Assembly: GCA_973895155.1 (NCBI GenBank)
Contig: OZ316898.1
Location: 18,600,001 to 18,664,000, forward strand
From: Marsupella aquatica
Lineage: Eukaryota > Marchantiophyta
Direction: 5' to 3'
Length of the DNA stretch: 64,000 bases
How positions within the stretch are numbered: position 1 is the stretch's first letter; each line of letters starts with the position of its first letter. The notes below the pieces were generated by a model. The model was not told the origin of the DNA. It searched no databases and saw nothing but the letters and a program-made list of their open reading frames with translations. Shown here in pieces: positions 45,650-58,786 of the stretch. Position numbers and translations under genes: made by a program.

Positions 45650-48600
45650 ATATAAACTTATCAGCTGTAAATATTTTTTTCTGTTTTCATTTTATTTTGT
45701 CTAGAGATAAACATGGTATATTTGAGCAAACCCACTTTTAGAAAAGTCACGTGCATATCGCTGTAAGATCATTTCAACCCCCATGAACAATTCTGAAAGG
45801 AGAATTTAAGGGTAGACAGCACCTCTTCCTGTTTTCTTTAAAGGCAGGTAGCACTTTTATTGGTTATGGAAAAATGTTATTGTATATTACACTTGGGTCA
45901 GTCACTTGAGCAAGGCTCTAATTTAACTCCTTGATTCAACTTCATTTAATGCATTTGAAGTAACTATTACAGCTGCACAACAACATTGTGAATAACAGAA
46001 ATACCCCAAAAATACGCCATACCAATACTACTGAAATATAAATATTCTTTCTACTTGACATAAGACATATAAAGTATTATACACCTAATATTATATTATA
46101 TTATAAGTACAGGGTTGTTTGAGGAATCAAGTCATGTTGAAGAAAACCCATTGTGGAATGGATATGGTTTGTTGCACCTACAGCATCCTCAGGCAAATGT
46201 ACCACGGACATTATAGTCTCCACAACAGAGCCAATTCCCGTCCTGATTGAACGTGGTCACCCATCTCCAGAGTTGACCTCCCCCTTCAATAACGCAGTCT
46301 CTTCGTTAATAATGCTCCATTTAGGAGATATTGCTTGATGGGAGTGCAATCCCATATTCTTTCCAGGTCGGGATTCCATGTTAAGATATCACCTGATAGG
46401 GTGATTACAACGGCTAAAACACAAACCATGTAGAATTGGTACACAGTCCTGATGCAGCCTGAACCATGTTCGTGGCTCTTCCCATGTAACACACATTAGT
46501 TTTGAGCCAGACCACATCATTTCTGCATTCCAGCCTTGAGTTTTGCGACCTCCATTGCAAGGTTGGCGACATCAAGATTGATAGGTGCATGATCAAACTT
46601 CGATGATAATCAGATGCTACTAAGATCAAAACTATGAATCCTGCATCCAGCTCAAGCATCCAGACAGTCATCACAGGACGCTCATGTCCATCAAAAGTAC
46701 TTGATCTTGCATCCAGCGAGCGTTCTTTCATCAAATAATGGCTATGCATTCACCTGATAAGTTAATAGCCATTCTCCATTCTACTCCAAGCTTGAGAGTA
46801 TTATGAACTTGTATTGGCTTGGCTATGCATTCAGACAGCATGGAAATCAGATCTATTCTCCTCCAGATGCTTCAAATAAATGTAGGAGTGTGTTGGCCTG
46901 GCTATGCGACGATAATGATGGTGATCTACTTTCTTTCCCCGAGATTGAGAAGATTGTAAAAGTCTATTGGGAATGTTGTTACTAGTATGGAGATTATGAA
47001 GCCAAACAAAGGACTGAAAATAACAGATGGCAAACATTCTCAGTTGCTAAAACTTGTTGCTCTGACATCCTTCAGGCTAGCCTTTCACTCGTTCCTTGTG
47101 CGACTCTATCAGTTACAATCTTACAGTGTTCTCATATTTTATGGAAAGCGAAAAAGCAAGCAACTACATTTCTACGTTCCCGCACTGCATAATCGTTAAT
47201 CCCAGGGTCATGATGTTGAAAATCATTGGTCGTCTTTCACAGGGTCCTCTCAGCTGTTCACAAAGGAGGTTGACAGAGATCCACCCATCCCAAGGGATTG
47301 TTTCTTCTCTTTTGTAGTCTGTTACCCAGTTCTGGAGAAATCGACAACATGATGCACCATTCAAGAATCCCTATTCCAATCACTCCTCAAGAGAAAATGA
47401 ACTGACGCATAAACACGAAGACAGCTCGGACACTTCACGGACCATCATTTCTTCCGCCTGAAGATATCTCCAGTGCGTTAATGCATCAACCCTAGCTTAC
47501 CCTCTCCATAACTCGAAGACAGGAAGACAACTCGAACGCTACACGGGCCATCATTTTTTCCACCTCAAGTTATCTCCAGTGCGCTGAGATATCAACCCTA
47601 GTTTACCATCTCCAGAACTAATTACCACATTTATCATTTTTTCAGCAAGCTCCGCTGTCACAGAATTACAAACTCTGAAAGTTACAAACTAACCTATTTG
47701 CAGATGAGTCTCACTCTTGAATACCCTTCACTCGAAACTATAGTGTCCATTGGACGCCGTTGCCGACTAATTAACGAACACATAATTTCAGCACAACTGC
47801 TCTTCACTTTAGGCTGTCCCTCCCCTGTCCTAGCCCATCTTTCTGCCCAGCTTGCAGGTTCTGTAATTAATACCCAACACAATAATCTAGAACTCCCACG
47901 TCCGAGCTCTCACATCACCGCCTCAATAGTGATATCTGAAACGGGAGTCTGACCCTTGTTCTTATGATTAGCAATCTCCTGGGGACGCTTCAACCATTGC
48001 TGCGCAAAGAATATCTACTTTTAATTTCCAGGCTTGGCTTCCTATTGAGGATAGTTCTAGCCCTTTATGACTTCTGTGCAGTGTAGAGTCCAGCTGTCCA
48101 TTGACGCGCATAAATCAAGTGAGCATGACTAACACCTCGTTTGGACAGACAATTCCGTTGGTTTCGAATAACTGGGCTACACAAGCATATACGCCATCCA
48201 AGCAAAAATGGGGAAAATGAAACATTCCACTGCGACACAGTGTATAGCAGATGTCATATATACAGCACCTTAGCTTACAACGACATCAATTTCCTCGATC
48301 TGGATCTTCAATGACTTGACAGGGAACTCCAGATGCAAAGATATCATACCCATATTTTTGATGCTAGTACAAGAGTAAATGCTCTGGCAGCCAGTGCAGA
48401 ACCCACTGCTGTAATGAAATCGATTGAAATTGCAGTTTGGAGCCACTGAGTGTTGATGCAAGAGAAAATAATACTATTATTGGAAAAGGGAGGGAACCTC
48501 CTGACATTTGTAAGCCAAGTTCTTGATGCTCCGAAAAATCACCCTTGTCATCAATTACACATCTGCACGGTAGGATACACGAAGTCAGTAAGCGGCAGTA

Positions 48601-49119
48601 GAAGGGAAGACAAACAAAGTTCAGGTAGGAATCAATCGCTCAGATTCACGGCAAAGGGAAAGACCAACGCTCCATTGGTCTCTTGCTAATTATAATACCT
48701 CCATTCCGACAGGATCTCACTAAAGCACGAGTCTGTTAATGGATGGATTGGAAGTGCCAGCATTCTCATTTACTGACTTCTTCCGGGTTCAGGCCTCAAT
48801 GCTCACTCTTGTAGGCAACCAGGTATTTACAGGGGTCCTCAAGAAAGGACGAAATCCGTGAGATCAACACAGGAGAGAGCTCGAACTTCTCACTCCCTAC
48901 AAGGTTTGTATATTTCAAAAACTAATTCAACGAAGCAGGTACTATCCAGAGGAAAGAACATACTCCACAAGATAAAAAGCACGTTAACCAAACACTGTCG
49001 ACCTAGCGACAATGGCCTAATCTTGCAGGACGAAAGTTTAGGAAGAAGGAGACGAAGTACAGTGCACCTCGTCAAGACGAATTTAGCTCGGATTTTCGAT
49101 TTGTCAACAATTAGGACTA
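45650..49119. other. Intergenic, no supported gene; one ~100 bp tandem pair at about 47415-47620
   Basis: Reading both strands gave no recognisable protein or RNA. Near 47415 and 47515 two copies share CTCCAGTGCG, ATCAACCCTAG and CGGGCCATCATTT elements with moderate divergence. Confidence 0.5.
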
Positions 49120-50138
49120 TTAAAGCGACTCGGGAAAAGGTTTCGTGAAGATACCTAAGCGGGTACTTCGGATAGGAATGTCCTTCAACTCGCGCCTCAT
49201 ACACAGCCACTCCCCAATGAGTGCTGTTGTTACACAGCAGATTATATTCACAACCCACCAGGTAACCGATGCTGGGAAACCCGCGTACATCGAACAGAAG
49301 ATGAGATGAATAATGTACATTGTTACACTAAAATCCAAGCATTTTTTAGCCCTCTCAATCAGAAGCAAGAGGTAGCAAGCTCTGCATTCCAAACCACACA
49401 CGATCAGTGCAAGACAACAGAAAACTCTAGAGCCCAAATGAATAATGTCACTAATCCCATTAGAGTGCAGTAAAATCATATTGTACTCTCTACTTTTGTT
49501 TTCTGATGAGGCAATAATTTCAGAATTAAAGCTACTTTTATGGCAAAGATAGCAATCTGAGGAAAACTCGAAACATTTTCATGGAATTGCCATAACTCTT
49601 AGCTCCCCTCCGCAACAAGGATCAGTTTAAACAAATCCAAAAGCGGAAGACTTATCAGAACCATGTCATGGATTAGATCCCAAGAGACAAAAGTGGACGT
49701 TGCTTTCCACATGCATATGAAATACATTTCCATTCGGAACAAAAAGCATTGGTAACCTTGCGATCTAAAACTAATTCAAGGCCATGTTCCTGAAATCCTC
49801 ATCTACTGTAGAGGAGGTGCAGAGAGAGTTTTAAATCTGAGATCTAGTTGGCAGAAAGGACAAACGCCCAGATGAAGATGTTGCCTGTCTGCAAGGCAGC
49901 TGAGAGTTACTCACCCAGCAATTGCATTCGCAATGAATGCGCCAATGGTGCACCATCCCACAGCTGAAGATGGCACGACGTGCGAGTAGTTGAAGAAGAA
50001 ATTAAGTGTGAATCTGGGAACTTGAGTGCCTACGAGAATGGTCAAAAGCAACCCAAGACTAAGATAGTACAAGCTTTGAATGCAGACGATTTGCGCCACT
50101 ATCAACCAGGGATCCCATATCGTCGCCCCGTAGAACAT
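49120..50138 (-). CDS. SYS1: Golgi trafficking protein SYS1, two exons
   Basis: Exon 1 is 49915-50138 and exon 2 is 49120-49381, joined at a phase-2 intron (GG|GTGAGT ... AATGCAG|A) that gives the AGACYLLLLIERAKKCLDFS junction. The product is 161 aa. It starts MFYGATIWDPWLIVAQIVCI, the family start, and has four hydrophobic segments (about 15-40, 65-85, 90-125, 130-145) and the WDPW and PSSVTWWVVN-like (FPASVTWWVVN) signatures, ending ELKDIPIR plus a short tail. SYS1 is a multi-pass Golgi membrane protein that recruits the ARFRP1/Arl3 GTPase. The frame is open 54 codons further upstream (MASAKSEF, 50300), which could be an N-terminal extension but is more likely 5' UTR. The GT in the last exon (TTAG|GTATC) could alter the final residues. 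Confidence 0.93.
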
Positions 50139-51309
50139 TGCGCTGAACCTCTTTCGAATGCCTTCGGCAATCACAGGCCCGCCGCTGGACCACTCCTGGC
50201 GTCCGAACCCGCCACGTTTTCTGCTTTTCCCGTCCGTGGTTAAAACGCCGGGAAACTCCAAAAAGCCACCAATTTTGAACTCGCTCTTAGCGGACGCCAC
50301 CGTGACTCCCTCTTTGCGGACCGATCAGTAAGGACTCCTCTTGCCCCACGACCCTCAACCGCCTTCCTGCGAAACTAATGGCTCCACTGGTCGCTCCTGA
50401 TCGTCCTGTGAAACTGATCGGAGAGCCCGGAAGGCTCGATTTCTGCGTGAAACGATGGAGCATCTTCTCATTGCCCTTGTACCATCCCTCCGCCCATTCT
50501 GAAGGTCAGCCCAAAAAGCGCCAACAAGGTCTTTTAAAACCCTAACACCGCACAGACATGAAATTCACAGTCCTCCACCGTCCTCTTCCGGGAAATGCTC
50601 TAGTCACATACAGCTTGCCAATCCGTATTACGACCTGCGTGCTCCTCTGTGAGCTTCCTTCTATCAAAGTTAACCCGAAAACCCCGATCTACCTCCCCAT
50701 TGTCTTGCACCGACCAGATAAACTCACAGTCATCACCGACTCACCATCCAATGCTCCTCCGTTGCTCCCCTCCGATTTTAGGTCATCAGCCTCTCCACCC
50801 GGAAACAACTCCTCCTCCCCTCCAGATCCTCACTCCTAATCTACAATTCCGGAATCTCCAGCACCTGGAAAAACTTCAGCACGACTGAACGTCGCCTCAA
50901 TCCCTCTGTAACAAAAAGACAAAGAAACAGAGAGAGCGCTGTCTGGGACGGAATTGCGATGACGGAATCAAATCCTTCACTTCCTTCACTGCCTTCACCG
51001 TCACCGCACTTCTCGCGCTTCCGTCTCTGAAGCTTTGGACCTGTTTCGTCCGATGCAAATGAATGTGGGCAACGCGAGGTCTTCGGATCCGGGATTTGAG
51101 AATCCGATGCGACCGGAAGAGCAGCCAATGCGAATGCGAATGAGTGGGATCTGGACTCCGGAATGCGAGAGTGACAAATTCGGAAGTGGAGCTTTTCGCC
51201 TTTCGCCTTTCGCCCGTGCGCGGAAAATTGTGTGAGCGAGCGAAATGACGGCGATAGCGTTCACACGTTCAGAGAGGGAGAGCTTTGAAAAGGCACAATA
51301 AGGGATACA

Positions 51310-53218
51310 GTCAGCCTGACTCCCTGAATGTGTAACGAACAGCATTACATGTGTAAAACATTCATTTGAAATGAGACTCCCTGAATGTGTAACATAAAGC
51401 ATTACATGTGTAAGAAACTAGTTTGAGATGAGACTCCCTGAATGTGTAGCATAAAGCATTACATGCATAAGAAACTTGTTTGAGATGAGACTCCCTGAAT
51501 GTGTAACTGAAAAAAAAAATTTAAAAATGGGATTCAGACTCCCTGAATGTGCAACGTAAAGCATTACATGTGTGAGAAACTCGTTTGAGATGAGACTCCC
51601 TGAATGAATGTATGGGATTCAGACTCCCTGGATGTGTAACATCAAGCATTACATGTGTAAGAAACTCATTTGAGATGATACTCCCTGAATGCATAGGATA
51701 AAGGACATACCTAAGGTGACCTTTGAGAGGTAGAGGGCAACCTTATATTGACTAGCATATGTGGGGAGAAATATGGCAGACCCCATGCTCGGAAAGGAAT
51801 ATGTATGTACTTGATCATATTTTCAGATTATGTGTTTAGTCATGCTTGGCTCACAAATATCCTGTCAGAATTTTCAAAGCTTTGCACAGAGATTCAAGAT
51901 CATTCTTGTAAATCTTGTAATTGGGCATTAAAATTTACAGGTGGAGTCCTATCAATGAACAGGGACCATAATTACTTAACACATGACTTTAAAGGGTAAG
52001 ATAAAACTAAGGACTAAATATGGAACTTGGGTGAGTTAGGACTCCTTGAATGTGTAATGTGAATCATTATATGTGTAAGAGACTTGTTTCAGATAGGCTC
52101 CCTGAGTGTGTAAGGTAGATCAGGAAATGTAAAGAGTCCCTCAATGCAGAAGATAAAGCACTAAATGTGCAAGGACTCATGTTAGGTACAGTCTGACTCC
52201 CTGAAGTGCAATGTAAAGCATTAGGGTTTAAGCGTTATATTTGTAAGAGACTCGTTTGAGATGAGGCTCCCTTAATGTGTAACGTAAAGCATTACATGTG
52301 TGAGAGACTCATTTGAGATGAGACTCCCTGAATGTGTAACTAAAAGCATTACAGGTGTAAGATACTTGTATAACATGAGACTCCCTGAAGGTAAAACAGT
52401 AAATGGAAGACTCCCTGGATGTGTAAGGTAAAGCAGTAAATGTAAGACTCCCTTGAACGCGGAAGATAAAGCACTAAATGTACAAGGTACTCATGTAAGG
52501 TAAGACTCCCTGAATGTGTAAGGTAATAAAAATATTAAATGTGTAAGGTACTAGACAGTGTAAGGTCAATCTCTTGAGAGCAATGGTTCATTTCTTGTTA
52601 CCATTTGATGGGGCTTGCAATGTATAGGTTTAAGGGCGTACGGTTACCTTCACGAGGTATAGGGCAACCATATGTCGACCCGCGTATGCGGGGAGAAACA
52701 TGGGAGACCTTAGTTGTTGGAAGTGTCACTTACCCAAAATACAAAAAGAAATAATGTTTTTGAGGGTGCTATCCAAAATGAATGTCTTATGTGATTTTGT
52801 AAGGTACATCCCTTCCCATAAGGACAAAAGATGACTTGTACTGTCACATAATGACCATTGACTTTGGCAATTAAGTCACTCAAACTTTTTAATGACCTCT
52901 TTGTATACAGCCCAAGCCCCTTCACTTTGTAACAATATATAGTGTGCAAAATTTCCAAAAGCAAGGGTGTTTCAGCTTGAGGGATTTCAATTATGGGAAA
53001 GTTTGTGTGTGCACCATCAAGAAGCAAACTGTTGGGATTAGGGTTTTCCACCTGTGTTGGGAAAATTGTGATTGAGTAAATGCATGGTGACAACCCTCAC
53101 ACAAGTTCACAAGGGAGGGCTTGAGAAAGGCACCATTGAAGCTGTGGTAGATTTGGGATCTCGACCGGGGATTCCAAAGTTTTTAATGTATCAAACAGTC
53201 ATTATCAAATGCTATAGA

Positions 53219-53260
<42 letters not shown>

Positions 53261-53700
53261 GCAAAATTTGTATATTACATAAAAATGACAGGGGGTGCAG
53301 TCAGACTCCCTGAATGCGGGCCTAAATGTGTATCATAAAGACTAAAGTGTAAGGTAAATCACTCTAAAGTGTGTTCTCTAAAATGAGTGTCTTATGTATT
53401 CATGTAAGGTAAAGCCCTCCCATGAGGCAATGGTACAAAATGAATGTCTTGTGTGATTGTGTAAGGTAAAGCCAATGGAATTCCCACTTAGTGCATGTGT
53501 AGTGTTGGGAGTAGGGTTTTCTGCCCTTGTGGTGCAAATTATCAAAGAGTGAATTGACTGTGACAATGTTCACATGTTTGTAGAGGAGTGCTTGTAAAAT
53601 GCACAAGATATGGATGATAGAGTGAGCTCCTTCAATGACTGTCTAGCATAAATCACTCAATGTGTAAGGTACTCATGTAACTAAGGTAAATATCTCTTGA
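51310..53700. repeat. Degenerate ~57 bp satellite (GACTCCCTGAATGTGTAA unit), two blocks
   Basis: The unit GACTCCCTGAATGTGTAAC, ATAAAGCATTACATGTGTAA, GAAACTNGTTTGAGATGA recurs about twenty times with drift. The densest block is 51310-51700, followed by 52020-52560 and traces at 53290-53700. Two longer segments (about 51690-51800 and 52620-52720) share AGGGCAACC..AT.T.GAC and GGGGAGAAA.ATGG.AGACC, so the array includes a higher-order duplication. An (AT)n microsatellite lies at 53219-53247. No gene is supported. Confidence 0.85.
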
Positions 53701-54580
53701 GGGCGTTTTCCATAAATGAATGTCTTGTAAATGTAAAGTAAGTTGTCCAATGATCGAGGGTCGCGTCAAGGGTGTCCCAAGTGAAAGCACAAGGGATTCC
53801 CAATTTGGGGAGATGCCCCAAATGGAGGCTTTAATCAAGTTTAAGTCATTTGAACCTTTTGTTTTAATTATATGGTTTGGATGTTTATTTGTTGAGCTAG
53901 TCTTACTGGGGAGATAAAAGAATGCATTCTTATGGTTGATAATGCCCAACATCAAAATATCTTCATGAATATGTCCCAAAAACAGTTTGAGCTTAGCTTT
54001 AGCCAGGTTTGGTGTCCAGTTTTAGGTAGGGTGGTCAGGAGCCAGGGTAGTTGTGATGTACATGGCTATGGCAAACTGGCAGGAATCAGCTCTACAGCAC
54101 ACACCCTGCTCTGGAAAGGGATCACTCTATTGTTTGAGCACTCATGCTAGTGTTTTGGACTATTTGTGCCCCACCCGCCCCCGCCGCTTAGGGAGGTGGG
54201 ACTGTTTGCTCCTTTTTTATAGGTTGGGTTTTGTTTCATGCCTATGTCTTGGTGGTCGCCCGCGATCCACTCGTGGTCTTAGGCTGATTTTGGACCCTCC
54301 TTAGATCTTTCAACATTGTGGCCCTTGGTTGATGTTTGCTTGGCCCATCGCCTCTGTTTTCTCATTACCCTGCTGGTCTCTGTTGCGGTGATCAGTTTGA
54401 ATTCAATGGTGCACTACCGGTTTGAACAAAAACAAAAAAATCAGCGAATTCAATGGCTCACTGCTGGTTTGAACAAAAGAAGAAGAAGCAATGTTCTAAA
54501 AATATATTTGTAGGGCTAGCTTAAAGAGGTGAGCAGCCCCAGCACATTGACTAGATAGTCATGTATACTTTTTGTATTTC

Positions 54581-55110
54581 TGGGATTTACTACATTGCCA
54601 TCATTTTGTTGCATAATACATACATTGTCACCATTTTTATGTTTATTAGTTTGCCACTGTTTTTAGCCTGTGGGTCAAGAAAAGTAACCCAAACTAGCTC
54701 CTCTGCCTCCACGACTGTTTGTGTTCCCCTTTTTCCAAGATCCATTGGCTTGATTCCCTCAGTCTCTGGTTTGACTGCCCTCTGGTCAGTTGGCCCAAAG
54801 GTGGGTTGCCTGCCCCCAACTGCGCCCCTTCTTGCCCTTGCCCTATAGCCCAACTGTAGCCTTCCCAATCCACCTTGGAGTCAACTGACCCGAGGGTGGT
54901 CAAAGAAGAGACTGAGAGAATCCAATGCTGTCAGATCTTGACCCCAATCTTGACAGGGGGAACACAGACAGCTGTTGGATGCCGAGGAGCTAACCTGGGT
55001 TACTTTTCTTGACCCACAGTTGAAAACAGTGACAATTGGATAAATAGAAAAAAAAATGGTGGGAGTGTATATCCCAGTTCAACAAAACTATGACAATGTA
55101 GTAAATCCCA
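54581..55110. mobile_element. Foldback element with ~130 bp inverted arms
   Basis: Arms 54581-54710 and 54977-55110 are reverse complements. They share TGGGATTTACTACATTG at the tip and a highly conserved inner part, TGTGGGTCAAGAAAAGTAAC, then CC..CTAGCTCCTC. Inner identity is higher than that of the middle. The ~265 bp loop has no recognisable ORF. I find no clear target duplication outside the ends, so the element class is undecided, or the boundaries extend further. Confidence 0.7.
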
Positions 55111-55119
55111 GTCTTGGAT

Positions 55120-56040
55120 ACATCCAACAAGTGGCAACTATATATTTAACCCAATCATCAGAATGATCTGAAGATATAGAAGGATGAAAAAATCCTCAGA
55201 AAGTGGGGGCGCCCTAAGGGCTTTGAGCTTGACCATACTTTATTTAACAGAGTGTATTTTTCAAATTGATCATGCCTTGAGGGTCCTTAATATTTAATCA
55301 ACAACAACTCATCCACTTTTCTTGTGAGAATAAAACAAAGGATGAGAAGGAAAAAGTCCCCACTAAAGTTTCCCAGAACATCCAGTTTCCCACTAAAGTT
55401 TTGGGCTTGCAAATGTTTGTGTAAATCTTTTGAAAGCTAGGTAACCATCCTAACTTGACTCAGGTTAACAGATTTAAATGGGGTTAGTAGGACTTTATGA
55501 TAATGAAAGCTATCTCAAGAAACGCTGTTGACCCAACTGTAACCATACAACTGAGGAAGAAACTCCCTCATTTTGTTATCGCATAAGAGTCTTAGGAGTG
55601 AGAAACTAACATACAGTCTAGTATATTCATTAATCTAAACAGGGTAAACCCAGCTCTAACTAGGAGTAAAGTAATATGAGTCAAGGTTTCCAGGTTGGAA
55701 GGTAAGTTTGAAGTTCCATGTTGAATCAGAATTTAGCCAAAGTTCCCTAAAATTTACCTCCTGATTGATTTCCCCTTCTTGTTTTCCACTTCCCTCTTCT
55801 CCAATCCTCAAAGACTTTGTCACTTTTGATTTCTGATTAGCATTCCATATGTAAGTATTTATATATTATTGAATTGAATTGGTCACTCTTGCAGCACCAG
55901 TTGAGGTGGGTCTCTGGAGCAAAATAATATTCACTAATTATTCAGCTTCACCAATGTTCAATTTTGATAGATTCATTTTTGTCCAGTTTGCCTTTACTGC
56001 TAGACTAGGAACTGAACAGGCATTCATATAGGACATGTAG
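55120..56040. other. Intergenic, nothing recognised
   Basis: AT-rich with no domain, RNA or strong repeat seen on either strand. Confidence 0.5.
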
Positions 56041-56044
56041 TCTA

Positions 56045-57000
56045 TAAAGGGAAGAAGCTCCTGTGCAACAATTATCCAGGCATTGCAGTTACATCTGGTG
56101 CACTTATGCAAAGTCAACTTTAGTTAAGGGTATGGATTCCAACAACTTGTCAGGACAGGCCAGACTGGGGGTGTGAGGCTCATATGTTGATCATAATAGT
56201 ATGATGTTAAGACTGGAGTTATTACATAGCATAATTAAATGGCAAGCATTAACATCATAATTAATAAATAGACTCTGATCCCTTTCACACTTGCTCAATT
56301 GATAGTATGCAGATTGCGCAAGCTTTGCTCAGGCACACATATCCCTTCCCAACCTATTGCCTCACCCGTAAACTTTCTGCCGCCTAGAGTCACACACTAG
56401 AGGCTTCACTCCACCATACTAGGCTCCAGACTGTATTTTTTTTAATTGCAAATGATTAGCTAGATCATATTGCATGGAAAAGAAGGGAATAAGCTCAAAT
56501 TATCCAGGTATTGTAGTCACTCACCGTGCACTTATGCAGGGTCCACCTTAATTAGCGGTATGGGTACCACCAACTTGTCAAGAGGGTACCAGACCGCCAA
56601 GCTATTGACCTTCAGCTGGAGGCCGGTGCAAACATTGGGCCCGCATATATCTCCCCCACCTATTGCCTCACCCAAAAACTTGCTGTCACCCAGAGTCACT
56701 ATCTAGTGGGTTCAGACTAGGCTCCAAATTGTAACTTCACTAACTTGCTCTTGCAAATTATTAGTTACTTAGCTAGATTATGATACCCATGGAAGAAAAG
56801 GGGAGGAGCTCGATTTTCCAGGTAGTGCAGTCACACACGGTGCACTTACGCAGGGTCCACCTTAATGACCGGTACGGACACCACCAACTCGTCAAGACGG
56901 TACCGGACCGCCAACCGATCGATCTTCCCGCCGGCGGCCGGTGCAAACGCCGGGTGGCACCGACCCGAGCCCCGGTTCGTGCTAACCGCGGTTAGAATAA
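56045..57000. repeat. Triplicated ~300 bp segment upstream of the phosphatase gene
   Basis: Copies share GTGCACTTATGCAGGGTCCA, CCACCAACTTGTCAAGA and, in the last two, GACCGCCAA..GAT/TTGA and GGCCGGTGCAAAC. They lie at about 56045-56165, 56387-56700 and 56693-57000, the latter two with a ~306 bp period. Divergence increases leftwards, and the rightmost copy is the most GC-rich and leads into the GA-rich leader region. Confidence 0.8.
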
Positions 57001-58786
57001 TGACCCTGGTACAAGTGCTGTACCAGTGTATCGGTTTTCTGATGAAGGAAAGGCGTCTTCGTTGATGAGGAGTCATCGCCCACGAGAAGAGAGGGAAACG
57101 AAGAGGAGCAGAGAAGAGAGAAAGAGCGACACAGAAGAGGAGCGAAAGGGCGAAGGAGAAGAGGACGTCGAAGCCCAATTGAGGAGGAGAGAGAGCGGAA
57201 GGACGAGAGGATTGAATGTGAGCGAGGAGAGTGTCCCAGAGAGTCGAGAACGAAAAAAATTCTGCGCTTTGCGGTCCTGTGGCGGTCGAGGAGGTTGGGC
57301 GAATTGGTGTGCTTGATTGCGCTGATTTGCGTGATGCGAGCAAGGGAGGGGGGATTCGGGAGGCGATGCGATTCTGTCGCTGTATAGGCGGAAGAGGATT
57401 GGAGAGCGGGGGAAAGGATGAGTTGTCTTCGTCGACTCGGGCTGTTTACGAGGGGGAATGTGTGTGGGGAGAGGAATTGCGAAGGGTCTGTTTGATCTTG
57501 TGCCTGGTGGACGACTAGGTGGTGCTGGAGGACGAGGTGTACCGTTGTAGCAGCAGCAGCAGCAGAAGAAGAAGGAGCAGTAGTAGGAGGGGACTACGGG
57601 AAGGGGAGGGGATCAGCAGGAGGAGCGGCTGGATGTGCAGGGCTGGCTCCGAAGTGCGAGTCCTGAATCCCTCCACTCAATTGTGAGTAATGTAGTTTTT
57701 GCTTTCTGGTGTTTCCGGAGTTCTCTCTACGAGCACGGCTCATAAATGTTGCTTACGGCTAGTGGTCGCTCTTTGTCATCGGACGGAGTGAATTTGGTAA
57801 TAGGGTGTCTGAGTGAGAGACTTGGAGAGAAAGTAGGGAGGATTGGAGAACTGACAGGTTTGAATGTGACCTATGAATTGTCTGGATGAGGCGAGAGATT
57901 TAGAGGAATCAACAGCATGGAGGAGGAGAGAGAAGGACGATCCAATAGACAAGAGACAGACCCTTTGCCGACCATGTCTGTGGCCCACTGATGGCTCTGG
58001 TCTAGTCTGGTCTTGACTGGGTTTAGAACTGGGAAGAGCACCCACTTTCTGGCATCCTGTACGCGGGATGCGATTGTGAAAAAACAGTGTGCTGTGCAGA
58101 GCTTTGCAAAATATTGTGGATGCCAGGACCCGTTTATCGTCAAGCTGCCTGACTAGGGAATCCTGCGGCCGCCCGTTTGCGAATGGTTTTATGTCCAGAA
58201 TGGGTCGAATTTGAGGGTTTTGGTCACCGTTTGCTGGTGACATTGTGAATTTCGCCTTATAGCTCCGTAATTCGAGGAACCCTTAGACGATGTACCTCTG
58301 AATCTGATATTTGGGGTGAGTTCTAGACGTAATCTGTATCTCCCGTCCTCTTCAAACTTCGTTGTTCAATCACTAGAAGAGGATGTCAGATGATTAAGGG
58401 GGTTCAATCCGTTTCAATAGGGTGTATGATGAAGGGTTTAGATTCTGTATTGTTAACTTGAAATGGAGCAAGCTTCGAAAGTGTTTTTCACCGCTTCGTG
58501 GGTCAGATACCGAGCCTGACGGGTGATAGATATCGGGGCATCATGAGGGTAGATGAGAGTAGTTAGTGCAATAAAGTGAATGCTTCTACGTTAGGTTTGG
58601 TGCAGTTGCATGGTATGGTCACTGCTGCCGTCGAATGTGCACTGGTGTATCTTCCCTTTCAATTGAGCGTTAAATAAATTTTTCCAGTATCACTAAAGTC
58701 GGGGTATAGTAGCCTTTTACATTCTTTGATTGCCGGCAATTCGGGTTTGACCTTCTGGAGATCTCGTTTGCAGACGTAAGAGGATA
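57000..58786 (+). promoter_or_regulatory. Probable promoter, leader and 5' UTR intron of the phosphatase gene
   Basis: GA-rich sequence at 57060-57220 and a CAG/AAG trinucleotide run at 57545-57585 have the composition of a plant 5' UTR. The 3' end at 58775 (TCGTTTGCAG) looks like a splice acceptor eleven bases before the ATG. Open frames on both strands here lack domains. Confidence 0.4.

Noticed and set aside
50558-51128. Plus ORF 50558-50839 and minus ORF 50841-51128 upstream of SYS1
   Set aside because: Neither shows a recognisable domain; both probably lie in the SYS1 promoter and leader.
57026-57518. Overlapping plus and minus ORFs at 56846-57518
   Set aside because: GA-rich, low-complexity leader DNA is open in several frames at once; no domain or conserved motif on either strand.
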